Shown: piece after piece, positions 32,826 to 44,220 of the stretch
How positions within the stretch are numbered: the stretch's first letter is position 1
How the letters are laid out: every line of letters begins with the position of its first letter
Assembly: GCF_050947875.1 (NCBI RefSeq)
Contig: NC_134572.1
Coordinates: forward strand, 153,161,105 to 153,225,104
DNA: 64,000 bases
Origin: Dermacentor variabilis
Taxonomy: Eukaryota > Arthropoda > Arachnida > Ixodida > Ixodidae
Reading direction: 5' to 3'
Notes under the pieces: generated by a model
Told to the model about the DNA's origin: nothing
The model's input: only the letters and a program-made list of their open reading frames with translations
The model's database searches: none
Position numbers and translations under genes: made by a program

Positions 32826-34165
32826 CGGCTTGAGCGCTTGACACGTGTGCGTACTACTCTGGGTTGGTCCATAGGTAATGGTACGATTGTGTATCACTAT
32901 ACTTTCGCGTGACAGAGTGATTTGAACAGCATAATATGTCGGGCATCCTGCAGAGATACGTTGCTTTTATGTTGGCAGGTCGCTGCTACATGCGGAGCTG
33001 CAAATTCTTGGGCCGTTGGTAATTAACTCAGGCAGGGGCTTGTTTGCAACGAAACAACTGCCGCAAAGCTTATCGCGACCTTACGAGCACGTCTGTGAAT
33101 TCTACAGGCACTCATCGTCCAGCGCCACGCCACAGTTTGAGAGCTATGCTTGTCGTTTGTTAGGGAGATGTGTTAACTGAAAAGTGGTGTAATGATATCG
33201 GTAGATGCTGTTCTCGCGTGTACATGTTTCCAATTTGTAAAAAAAGTGGAACGCCAGCAATTCAGTACTACCAATATGACTGAGTGTATATGTGCTAAAA
33301 TGTATTCAAATCTTCCAGAAGTTAAAAATAAAAAATAATATAAGGTTACACGCATTATATTGACCAGGAAACGCAAAATAAATATAGTTGCGTCATATTT
33401 TAGTACAGATAGATAGAATCAGCTGGCGCAATCGGCAATTGCTGAGGAAGGTCTACGTCCTGCGAGTGGACATGAATAGGCTGATTGATGCCTATGATGC
33501 TGATGATCTGAATGCTAACTCTGTTTAAAAACAGCCACCCAATCAGTGGCGATTACAAGGCGTTATAAAATACTTTTGAGACGGTCTGTGTTTAGAAGAA
33601 AGTAGTTTATTCATACCTATTAAAGCACTGACACCATTGAAATAGTTCCCTTGCGCAGGAATACATGGCTCCAAGCATTCCTGCCACTTTGTGAAAATAT
33701 TGTAGAAAGCTTCTTTCCGGAGGGAGTACATCGCCCTTCTGCAATCAGAGCTGGATTAAGAAAATCGTTCCCAAATTGCGACTTTCGAGCCGTATTTTAA
33801 GTTTGGCAAAGCAATGAAATAAGTGGGAGCCTAACCTGACACGCTCATTGTTACCGGCGAGGATCACTCGCTGTGCCGAGTGATCTGTGACAGGGTGCAT
33901 TATCGTTGTGGATAATCCAGGACCTCGGGCGCCCTAGATCGGGCTGCTTTCTACAGACGGCCTCCTGCTGACGCCCTAAAACTTGGCAGTAAAACTCGTT
34001 GTTTATAGTTTGGCCATTCAGAATTAATTTCTGATGCACAATGCCGTGAATGCTCAAAAACGCGATAAGCATTCATTTTGTCGTGCTGTGAACATGCTTG
34101 CCTTTTTTGGTTGTGCAGACGTTGGGTTTCTACACTGAGACAACGGTTGCTTCGCCTCATGGTCG
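32826..34165 (-). repeat. Inverted duplication, left arm
   Basis: Its reverse complement aligns with 38014-39335. Shared landmarks include TTAATTACCAACGGCCCAAG, ATTACCTATGGA, GCCAACATAAA and the mariner remnant. The homology extends about 0.8 kb beyond the transposase, so the two mariners were copied with flanking DNA rather than inserted separately. Confidence 0.8.
33411..33510 (+). mobile_element. RTE-type LINE 3' tail, diverged family
   Basis: It reads AATCAGCTGGCGCAA, then GGTCTACGTCCTGCGAGTGG and ACATGAATAGGCTGATTGATG. This matches a different RTE 3' end pattern from the one at 26010-26190. It sits at nearly the same point of the left arm as the RTE tail in the right arm. Confidence 0.55.
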
Positions 34166-34260
34166 TACCTGTATATCTATGTTTCACGCCCATTCACGAT
34201 TGCAGACCCGAACTTTACTGAAATGACCGAATTTCTTTATTACTTCCTCATTGTACTTAT
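33543..34260 (-). pseudogene. Mariner transposase remnant, left arm
   Basis: On the minus strand the order is YRYDHEAKQPLSQ, NPTSAQPKKA, LIAFLSIHGIVHQKLILNGQ, TINNEFYCQVL and IIHNDNAPCHRSL (second catalytic Asp kept, near 33904). The C-terminal KEAFYNIFTKWQECLEPCI follows, then AQGNYFNG. Where mariner families have GDETW, this copy reads GRET followed by a stop, so the first catalytic Asp appears lost. The N-terminal DNA-binding region is not visible. Tc1/mariner superfamily; decayed and inactive. Confidence 0.8.
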
Positions 34261-37200
34261 TTAACATGGAAACATGCACTATGGGACTAGAAACAATTCC
34301 ACGGTACCTGTATTTTAACTATCACCTAAAAAGTAGAATACCTCCCCCCCCCCGGTGCTTTGCGCACGACGTAAGAAGCGCAATTCTTCCGCGCTGTCCT
34401 CCTTGCGCGCGCCAGGTTGAGAAACCCTCGTCGGCTCACCCTCATAAGCTTTCACTCGCACATACAGCATGCAGCGCGCGTCAACGATGTTATCACCGTC
34501 AGACTTTATACGCAACGCCACGGCGACGCCGACAGCGTCGGCAACGGCTGAAATGCACTCGGAATGTCCACATAATTCCTATCGTTATAGCAAGCTATTA
34601 CTCAGGTATGTTCAACTTTACCGGCTGTGTTATCTTCTACGGCTAATAGACACACGGCCTGGTGCTAGCCATTCTGTTTTCTCTTCATTCTGCTTGTTTT
34701 GAGCTCTCCGTTTTTTTTGTTTTCATTATTATTGAGGGCTATATTTACGCCGCCCTATCCTTCTCGGTCTTTGTTTCCACAGCGGTTTTACTTTTGTACC
34801 GCCACTCCCTTGTGACCTTCCAACTTTTAATGCAATTGCTGAGTGGTGTCCGAACCAGGCCACCCTCTACACAAGGGCCAGCCCCCTTTCCCCTTTTTCT
34901 GCATGGTTCCCGCGTCCTGTTCGTAGATGAACTGCTTTGGTCCTTCAAACAAGCCCACCCAACCGCTTGTGCGACGTATTAAAATGAGAAAACGGATTCC
35001 TGCACTGCTAATTGTTTAAAAAAGAACTCTGTTGTTCCAATGTTCCGCCAATGTGAGAATTTTTTCCCAATTGCACTCTTTTTGATCCGGCGTAAATAAA
35101 TTAACAGCTTAATTCCATAAATCAATGTGGTTGACCTAGGTTTCGAAAAAAAACTACATCATTACTACGGAATGTCTCCATGCACACTCGAGTGCACCAA
35201 CAACGCGTGTGCAATGCTGTCGTGATTCTTCTGGTGCTAATAAGCCAACGTTATGCGTTCCAAGAATTGTATGCGCTATAGCATCAGTATTATAGGCCTA
35301 AGGGTAGCACATGGAATATTTAAACACTTGCTGCAGATAAATACATAATTCGCATTTATGGAAAGTGTTAAGAAGGGTTCCACGAGAACCTTTAGGCGTT
35401 ATCAGGAAAAAGAATGTTAGCTTTACAAAATGCTTGGGCGACGAAACTATAAATTGGTATTGGGGTATAAAATCCTCTCTCATAGTGTCCCAAGATCAGA
35501 AAAGATGTACGCTTCTGTTGCACCGATACCAGCTGAAGTTGCCTGTCGTGTCGTAGTGGTGCCCGCCGCTAGAGGAAGTTACGCTGCCAAGTTGTCTCGT
35601 TGTATTGTTACTAGCTGAAGGTTGTTGCGGCGTCAGACTGCTGTGTCTTTACTACAGAAGGCTATCTCGTCGTGTGGTAATGTTACGTACTTACCACAAA
35701 ATTTTGTGCAATTACTAGACAAGTTTGCGTTGCAACAAGAAGCGACTGTGTATTCGCAACACAACCCTGTGTTGTTACGGCAGAAATTTGTTTGGTTACA
35801 ATAGAATTATCCCTCGTGTTTTTCAGCTGGTATCATTATCGAGAGCCAGTATGCCAACAAAATACGCGCAAATTGACGCACTGGCATAGAGGTCAAGGGT
35901 TCCCTGCAGTATATTTCATTTCTACTCTCAATATACGTGATTACTTGCATTTCGGTTTGAAACTTCACTGATGTGCGACATTACAATGTTTTAATGTTGT
36001 ATGAAGCGTAGCCCGTAGATGTTGTGCGGTCTAGCGAAGGGGCGGATTTTGTACGAGTGCGCGGCCAGTGATGCAAGGCCGTTCGAATTTGTCTAATCTT
36101 TCGATCGGTACACGGATGCTCTTGATCCAATGTTGCAAAAGACTGAAGAAATTGTTGCAGCTTCCTAAATGATGTAATCATACGTCAGTATGTCATTGCT
36201 CTTGAGTAATAAAACAGTGCAAACACAGGACACAAGGTTCAGAGCAAAGGTTACAGTGCTGCTGTTATCCTGCACTTGCGCTACATTTCACCTGCGTTGC
36301 GCAAATACATTTATAGCTACGCATTCATTTGCAAGTGCTGCACAATGGAAAATAATACTGATTGTATTATGTCGCTATGTAGCATGTTCTTATCTGCGTA
36401 TACCTGAATGATGAGGTTGACAATACCGACCTTGATATGTAATGTGAAATGGAGAGTTAAAAGCCGGCAGATGGCTACCGCGAATGGCTTCACTGCGCTG
36501 GACACGACTGTGCCGTTACCATCGCATCGCCTGCTTCGATTCGGCATCGAGACCTTCAGGGCCTGCACAGAGTAGGATAAATGATGACGGGCTTTGAAGG
36601 AAAGGTTGCTCTTATAACAGGTAGGACCCCGCCTATATGCGAGATACATCACAGCACCTCATTTCCCTAAAGATCTCTGAGGTGACATGACATAAGTGGT
36701 GGCTTACAATATTGTCATATGATGGTGGTCAGTCAAAAAATGTGATCAGTTACATTTTGGGGAAACTCGGTGGACAGGTGATTGCAGCAATATAGCGGGA
36801 AAGGCCGTTATATTTTGAGGATGCGTGACGATAAGAGGAGGAGGAGAATGCAAGAACTCGAGCTCGATAGCCACATGACATTAACTCTGAATATAAAGAC
36901 TGGTGCGATAATACATATGTGCGCCGGGTGTGAGATATAATGTGGGTGGCCGAGAGATCTTCGCAAGAAAAACCTCCTCGTGTCAAGGCGACGGCGATGA
37001 GGGATGTTAAACACGATTCAGTTAATAATGATGACTTAGAACACGCTACAGATTCGAATTTGCATGTGGAAGCGAGATGACTTTGCCATAAGGCTTTCTT
37101 GCTTCCATGAACTGGTTATCTTTTGAAGGAGCGAGAGCTCAAGCGCCTTAGCAGCTGCTGCGCAGAACGACTGAAAAAGGAGTGTGGATCATGGCCCCTT

Positions 37201-38013
37201 CGTCTGCAAAACATTCGCTTGCTCCTACTGCTGCCCTTAGTGACGAGAATCGCCTGAGTGCTGGTGGTGCCTTAAGACAGCCGCCCGGTGCCTTTAGACC
37301 TTATGCGCACGGTGCAGCAGATGGCGCCACAAGCACGCTTCAAATGATCACCTCATGAATCGGGAGCAAGCAGGCATCATCCGCTGCTGAATACTCCATC
37401 AACGTTCTGTAGAAAGGCGGGATATCACTTAACGTAATTTCCACGAAGTGTGGAAGATCAGAGGAAAAATGTGCTTTGTCGTATATGGCAAGAACTGCGA
37501 CACAGACTTCAGGGTGCTAGATTACACTTTTTGAGAGCTTCAACTACTTCAGCGAAAGAGTGGCGGTATTAGTCGGTATTCATTTCATCGCGCGGGACTG
37601 TATCCAACGTTTTACTTAAGTCAACAAATATGAAATCAGTTTTGCTCTTAGTACGATCACAGCCTTACATCATCCTAGGATCCCATCCTTCACACGCGCA
37701 ATATGTTTGTGGTAGTAATGGCTACCTGCCGCCAAGTTCTCCATTGTATTACCGCATTATGAAGAAGATTAGACAGGAAGAAAAACGCAAGGAAGGCTAT
37801 TTTTAGACCCTGAAAATGTAATATAGGTGCCGTCACCAAACAGGCAATTATAGGTAAGTTAATGGCGCAGTTAAAGCGTTTCTAGGTCCCTAGCGCATGC
37901 TTGTATCTGAAACAGGTAGAATAAGGACGTAACGAAAGAAGTGAGTAATTTCCGTAAGTTTCTGGTCTGTAGTTTTCAATAAGGACGAAACCTAGGTGTC
38001 CACGCTGTCGCAG
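34166..38013. other. Spacer between inverted arms; no gene supported
   Basis: About 3.85 kb. A C-rich run lies near 34343-34356. Several short ORFs, such as 34251-34646, have no motifs. The motif AAACCTAGGTGT is present twice near the right arm (37988-37999 and 38017-38028). Confidence 0.35.
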
Positions 38014-38027
38014 CCAAACCTAGGTGT

Positions 38028-38632
38028 ACATGAAGCAACCGTTGTCTCAGTGAATAAACCCATTTTTTCCACAACCAAAAAAGGCTAGGAATTTTCGCAG
38101 CACGACAAAGTGCGGGCTAATCACGTTTTTTGGCATTCGTGGCATTGTGCGTAAGACATTCATTCTGAAAGACCAGACTATAAACAATGAGTTTTACTGC
38201 TAACTTTAGGGCGTCTGACAGAAGCCGTGGGTAGAAAACGGCCAGATATGGGGCGCACGTGATCCTGGATAATACACAGCGACAAAGCACCCTGTCACAG
38301 GTCACTCAGCACTGGGAGTGATCCTCGCCGGTATTAACGTTCTTGTCAGATTTGGCGCCCACTTATTTCATTCTTTTGCGAAACTTCAGACAAAGCTCAA
38401 AAGTTGCCATTCTGGCGTGATTTCCTTAATCAAACTCGGATCGCAGAAGGGCGATGTATTTCTTTCAGACAAAAAGCCTTCTAGGACATATTCACAAAGC
38501 GGCAGGAGTGCTTGGAGTGCTGTATTGCTGCGCAAGGAAACTATTTCAAAGGTGGCAGTGTTTTAATACGTATAAGTGAAGTGCTTCCTTCGAAATAGGC
38601 ACCGTCTCAAAAGTCTTTGAGAACACCCTGTA
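38028..38632 (+). pseudogene. Mariner transposase remnant, right arm
   Basis: Plus-strand counterpart of the left remnant, shorter at the 5' end. Readable pieces are LITFFGIRGIVRKTFILKDQ, TINNEFYC and VILDNTQRQSTLSQ, where Asp is kept but the NAPxH motif is lost, followed by C-terminal sequence. Many stops and frameshifts. More decayed than the left copy. Confidence 0.7.
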
Positions 38633-38697
38633 ATTATCGCTGCTTTGCTGGCGGTTTTTAAGAAGCGTTAGCCTACACGTCATCAGCATCGTATTAA

Positions 38698-38900
38698 GGG
38701 TTACGGACTGGATTCCAAGGGAAGGAAAGCGTAGCAGGGGGCGGCAGAAAGTTGGGTGGGCGGATGAGATTAAGAAGTTTGCAGGGAAAACATGGCCACA
38801 ATTAGCACATGACCGGGGTAGATGGAGAAGCATAGGAGAGGTCTTTGCCATGCAGTTGGCGTAGCCCGGCTGCTGCTGCTGCTGATGATGATGTTGATGA
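38698..38900 (+). mobile_element. RTE-type LINE 3' end fragment in right arm
   Basis: Near-identical to 26000-26190, starting GGGTTACGGACTGGATTCCA and ending in GCTGCTGCTGATGATGATGT. It is a 5'-truncated insertion. Confidence 0.85.
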
Positions 38901-39335
38901 CTCAATACAATGCGCGTAATATCTTCTTTTCTGTTTCTGAAAGAATTCAAAACTTTCTAAGACACATATCCCGAGCCATATTAGTGTTACTAACTTGCTG
39001 GCATTCCACTTTTTCGAATAGTTAGAGATATGTACTTGCGAGAACTGCCTCTACCGATCTCACTTCACCACTCTTCAGTTAACAGCCCGCAATGTCGCGA
39101 GATACTTTGCGACAGCTTGTTCATTGCAGGAAAGCCCCTGCCTTGTTTAATTACCAACGGCCCAAGAATTTTCATCTGTGAATATAGCAGCGGCCTACCA
39201 ACATAAACGCCTTTGCAAGACGTCCGACATATGATGTTCAAATCATTCTGTCATGCGAAGAGATAGTGTCACACAATCGAACCATTACCTATGGATCAAC
39301 CTAGGGAACTACGCACATGTGGCAAGAGCCTCACG

Positions 39336-39690
39336 ACGATAATAAGTTCAGCAGACTCAGCCCGCAATTGGATGTGCAGCTGTTCATAAAACAGATGAAG
39401 CTGAGTGCCTACAATGTTTTTGCATCATGCACGCATGGAATCTGAAATCATTAACCGGCCATCTCCTGGCTGGCTTTATTGGTGCTGCCGCTGCTCGAGG
39501 CGCTACATCTCCCTCTGTGCAATGGCGCCACCGCATACTCTTAGACGGCAATTCGGGCTACCGTATATGTGACAAAATTCAGTGCACCTCTTTACAACAA
39601 CTTGCGTCACTGGGTATTGGTCAGAAGGTATGTGCAATGTGGGATGTGCCACTCTTCAATGAACATATTTTACAACAACTAGGGTCATTA
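39336..39690. other. No gene supported
   Basis: An open frame starting at 39427 runs into the LINE tail but has no recognised motif in this part. Confidence 0.35.
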
Positions 39691-39945
39691 GCTAAGAATA
39701 GCTCTAACCAAGAACGATCCCACCGCGGCTCGAAGCAGCCGCGAAGGGCTACGACCAAGACGAACAACTCTGGGCCGTCCAGCAGGTCCTCGGGGTGCTC
39801 GAAAGGCAGGGACCCAGCGAGCCGGCAACGGCGAGCGGAGGCCCGCGCCGAGTAACGGCGACTTCGTAGATGACGTAGGCCTTCGTGGGGGTCGCGAGCG
39901 CCCAACTGCAGGCACAAATAAAGTTGGCTGCAATCCAATCTAATG
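39691..39945 (+). mobile_element. I-type LINE 3' end, 5'-truncated
   Basis: It encodes EAAAKGYDQDEQLWAVQQVL, then LERQGPSEP in one frame. This corresponds to the LDDQIWATKQ region of the LINE at 6999-9970. The 3' UTR ends in ACAAATAAAGTTGGCTGCAA. It belongs to the same superfamily but not the same family as the left LINE. Confidence 0.75.
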
Positions 39946-39967
39946 TAATAATTTTTCTGCATACTTG

Positions 39968-40200
39968 TAAAATTATGGGGTTTTACGTGCCAAAACCACT
40001 TTCTGATTATGAGGCACGCTGTAGTGGAGGACTCCGGAAATTTTGACCACTTGGGTTTTTTTAACGTGCACCTAGATTTAAGCATACAGGTGTTTTCGCA
40101 TTTCGCCCCAATCGAAATGCGGCCGCCGTGGCCGGGATTCGATCCCGCGACCTCGTGCTCAGCAGCCTAACACCATAGCCACTGAGCAACCACGGCGGGT
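39968..40200 (-). mobile_element. tRNA-derived SINE (tick Ruka-like), minus strand
   Basis: Full-length in reverse orientation, with the B box read as GGGATTCGATCCC on the plus strand. It is flanked by a 16-bp direct repeat with one mismatch, TTTTTCTGCATACTTG (39952-39967) and TTTTTCTGCGTACTTG (40201-40216), a clear target-site duplication. Inserted next to a LINE 3' end. Confidence 0.95.
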
Positions 40201-40216
40201 TTTTTCTGCGTACTTG

Positions 40217-41790
40217 GGTGCATGGGAGTAGTGGGTAGTGCATGGTTGAATGGACAGCGCTCGTGAATGGATGTGACGCCAACTTGGGTTACTGAGTAAG
40301 TGCCACCAAGTAACTACCACTCCTCAATGAATTTCTTTGAAACGAACCTGGGCAATTGAGCATGTGTCATTTCATATGTGGCGATCTTCTTAAAGAAATC
40401 CTTCAAATTTTCTCGGGGGGTAATTGCATTATCCGCCGAAACTCGTCGTGATTTGGGTCCTCCAGTATTTTTAGATCCACGTTCTTACTGTTTCCTACGC
40501 GAAAAAAGAATCCAGGTATTTCAAACAAAACAAAGGAAACTGGGCCTACAATGGCGAAATATATTTCGGAGCGCAATTCTTTCATTTCAAGCGAAACACA
40601 AATACATTGACAATGCATACCATGTTTTTTTTTTACTGTCATGTATTTACAGGCTGCTTCGCCAGAAAATACAGATAGTTCACGGCCGACTAAAACTAGT
40701 TCTTTCGTTACAGCCAGAATTGTGCTCATTTTGGGTGCTTTCTTGTTCTTTCTATTTAATTGCGTAGTAGTCGCTACGTATACTGCAATGGATGAAAATG
40801 TAGCTCGGTTAGTGGTGTTTGTAATGTATGTGCAGTAGTAATTACTGATCAGACAATTTTCCAGCAAAGCTGTTAGCCTCTGATCGTTCAGCACTTTTAG
40901 TATCTGCGTTCGTCAGCGAGAAGGTGGGCTGATCCAGGTGGCAGTTAAGGGTCGGGAGCAGTGGCTCGTACCTCCGTAAGGCAGCGTCTTCAAGCAGTCA
41001 GCAAAGTGAAGCGAACTGTGCATAGATTATTCAGAATCACGCATACAACATACCGAACAGCGTACGTTTCAATAAAGAACAAGCACAAAGCAATCATCAG
41101 AACCGCATAATTGATGATAAGCCATGCCTTAAAAAAATAACAAAGCCCGTAGCGCTCCTCGCATACGTTTCCCTGTAAAGATTACTGTTGCGCAAGCTGC
41201 CGTGCCGAAGTCAGCTTGCTACGTTGGGAGTGATGTCCCTATCCTTTCGTATATAAAATAACGACACTAGCAACTGTCTCAATGTTGTTGCAGCCCCGTT
41301 ATGTGCGGCAGCGTGCTGTCAAAATTGCCGTTACTCCTAATACTACCATTAGCGTAAATTACCATTACTTCTGTTACTCTGCAACAATAAAGCACTGCAT
41401 AACCCCTCAGCAGTTGTAGTGGTGGTTTTGAGCAGCTTTGCCGGACATCCACTTTTGCATGGTGGGAATGGCGTTTCAATTGTGTTTAGAATCTTCTGTG
41501 GAACTTCAGAGAACCACTTCAAGGAACATGAATTAAAGTAATAATTTGCTACATTTAGCTTAGTCACTGACAGAAAAAAAGCCTGAAATATACGAAAAGT
41601 GCACCTTGTTCCTCGTTCGTAGCTTTTGTAAACCAGATCAAGCAAAATAATTATATTTGATGGCGTGAATACCAGACATAGCGATGCCCATGCTATGCAA
41701 GCAATCAGTAGCTCCACAAATGTGAAAACAGGTAAGTTCCTATTGTACTACTGGGAGCATTTGTTTTTGCTCATGGCAAGCAGCCACCTG
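40217..41790. other. No gene supported
   Basis: AT-rich. Opposed overlapping frames at 40378-40767 and 40403-40894 show no recognised motifs. A donor-like AAAACAG|GTAAGT occurs at 41731. Confidence 0.35.
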
Positions 41791-42805
41791 GGGCCTTATA
41801 ATGTAAAAATATTCCAATCTGTTTTTGTTCTAATTTCCTTACGTCAAATTTACGTAATCACTGGCTCAAGGATCGGGCGGTAACCCGCAGTGTTGTTTGA
41901 AAAGCCTAATAAAATTCGCTTCTCGCTTGTAGGATGTGTCTTTCTTTTCCTTTCAAAGCAAATAACATTGCCTACATTGAGCAGTTTGTCTTATCTAATT
42001 GGTTGAGAAGAGGCGAGGAGCACGCTCTAGTGGAGAGAATTTCGATGGGGCCAAATCAGCGCAGTGAAAGTAGATAGCCGGATGAGGAAGGTGGCGCCGG
42101 CGTCTTCGATTGGTCTGCTTCCCAGTACTTAGCTTGCGGTGGCTGGTACAGAATCGCGGCGGCGTGCAACGGAAGGTTAAACATGCCGTTAAAATGGATC
42201 CTCTTCGGCAAAGTATAGTTGGTAGGGCGATGTCGTATACGTGCCGAGAGGTCTCGATAACCTTATACTGCAACGCAAAATCCTTTATTACATGCAAATA
42301 AGTTCATGCTTGCCGGAAGCTCCGGGTAGCCAGTGCCTCAGCGATCGTCGGGCAGCCATATTCTATTCCTCTTGGAACGGGGCAGTCGCTGGCTGTTCGG
42401 TAAAACTTTCAGTTTCGTTCGGCATATCAATGCGTCTTTAACCCGTACACGCCATTTTGACGTGGTGAATTTTCGTGGTTTTGTGACGCCGCGTGAGAAG
42501 CAGGTAAAGTTGGCGGAGCCCGAAAACGTTTGATCAACATCGAATGGTGGAATGACGCCTGTTTCTGAAATGGCGAAAAAGCGTCGAATGAGAAATTGCT
42601 TTTTTCCTTTTGTTTCGTCAAACCGCGCATAATCGGTGTGCATATATTACACCAGATAGGGCGTTTTCGCTGTTTTCACGACGTCGCGTGACAAACAGGC
42701 GCAGTGGGTTGTGGCTCGAAATGTTTTTTACCAATCGTGGAGGGCTGATTGCAGAATTGGAATAGAAAAGTTTGGAAAAGCTTTACGTTATAGGGCCCCT
42801 GGTTC
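41791..42805 (-). mobile_element. Non-autonomous DNA transposon (MITE-like), copy 2
   Basis: The reverse complement aligns with 10866-11851 along its whole length. The ends are GGGGCCTTATAATGTAAAAA and, on the right, ACGTTATAGGGCCCC. The CCTGG on each side may be a target duplication under a slightly different boundary. No transposase. Two full-length copies confirm the element limits found at 10866-11851. Confidence 0.75.
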
Positions 42806-43960
42806 CTACATTACCGCATTTTTTTAAGCTCGCCCAGCAGTGGTTATCAGGTGTGGCAGCATGCAGGAGCCTCCTAATACTAAACATTATATGCGCAATT
42901 TGGCCCGAGTCCGTCGGTGGCGTGAAGAAAAGATGGCACCAAAGATGGCCAACGGCGCAAAGAGTAATAACTCCTGAAGAAATGATCGGATTGACGTGAA
43001 ATTTCAGTGTCCTAAAGAATCTGGGTTCGTATCTTCCCTACATGCGAAAGATCATGCAACACTTGTCTCCCAAACACTGGCGCGTACCCACTATGGGGAA
43101 ATGGACAAAAAGGAGGCGGTTTCCAGTATGTTTAGAATGGAAACAATACTTAGATTTGAATACTAGAGCGTGTGACTAAACAAATGTGATTTAGAAGTTT
43201 AATAAAAGTATTGTTAAAATTTTTGAGATAGAAGAAGTTATCATTAAGAAATGAAATACCAGTAATTATTGATAGGAAACACATTCTGATAGGGTGAAGG
43301 CCACCGTCGTCATCATCTTCTATAACGCGCAACCGAACCTTCAATGCGAAATAACTATTTCATTTGGGGCTAGTACTGGGTTACAGCCACAGGAGCGTTT
43401 GTGAAGCCCTCTGCATATTTCTGCGTGAGACAAAACGAATTGCATGTTAACATTCTTGAAAATTCTCATAATGTTCCCAATATTTATAAAAATATAATTG
43501 ATTATTCATACCTGTAGCAGTAGACACTTTAAATCCCAATTGCCAGATACTTATTTCATTTCAACCTAACTTATTAAAAATTGCTCAAAGATTTTTCACC
43601 GCCCGATTCATGGCCGATGCCCCAGAGTGGGTTGCGCCATTTCACTAGGGAACAAGAACAATGCGAAGTGGCACCACTGCGCTCTGCCTATCTATTTCTG
43701 GGCCAATCCCCATAGTGGGTAGGGGACAAATACGTGTCAGGAAAAAAACAACACTCTCGAGGCCAAATCATGAGTCTATAGAATCACGTCTCAAAAGGAA
43801 CACCGGGAAAATTTACAACGTGCACGACGACATGCGGATGAACACGTAAGCGGAAAACATTTCACCAAATCGATTAAAATGCCTTCGGAATCCCCTCACA
43901 TAGGTAGTGTTGTGTTTCTCTGCCAAATTTTCTTTGTTCTATCGGCTTTTCTGGGCAAGC
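42806..43960. other. No gene recognised
   Basis: Mostly AT-rich, with short ORFs only. Confidence 0.4.
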
Positions 43961-43973
43961 AAGGTGGTCTAGT

Positions 43974-44207
43974 ACCCGCCGTGGTTGCTCAGTGGCTATG
44001 GTGTTGGGCTGCTGAGCACGAGATCGCGGGATCGAATCCCGGCCAGGGCGGCCGCATTTCGATGGGGGCGGAAACACCCGTGTACTTAGATTTGAGTGCA
44101 CGTTATAAAGAACCCCAGGTGGTCGACATTTCCGGAGTCCTTCACTACGGCGTGCCTCATAATCAGAAAGTGGTTTTGGCACGCAAAACCCCACAGTTTA
44201 TTTTTTT
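43974..44207 (+). mobile_element. tRNA-derived SINE (tick Ruka-like)
   Basis: It has an A box (near 43994), a B box (44028-44040) and the usual body. A perfect 13-bp target-site duplication, AAGGTGGTCTAGT, flanks it at 43961-43973 and 44208-44220, implying a fairly recent insertion. Part of the body is shortened (the GAAATGCGAA segment is missing). Confidence 0.95.
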
Positions 44208-44220
44208 AAGGTGGTCTAGT

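Larger units (their letters stand above)
38014..39335 (+). repeat. Inverted duplication, right arm
   Basis: Counterpart of 32826-34165 in the opposite orientation. It carries its own mariner remnant and an RTE tail inserted at 38698-38900. The probable mariner 3' end lies near 38603-38632 (CTCAAAGACTTTTGAGAC on the minus strand). Confidence 0.8.

Noticed and set aside
34251..34646. 131-codon ORF as a gene
   Set aside because: It contains a C-rich run and no motif, and an opposed ORF overlaps it.
41665..41731. Possible first SDR exon ending AAAACAG|GTAAGT with residues VKTG in the right phase
   Set aside because: The residues before TG do not resemble the hydrophobic strand expected in an SDR N-terminus, and no start or promoter is nearby. 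The match is probably chance.
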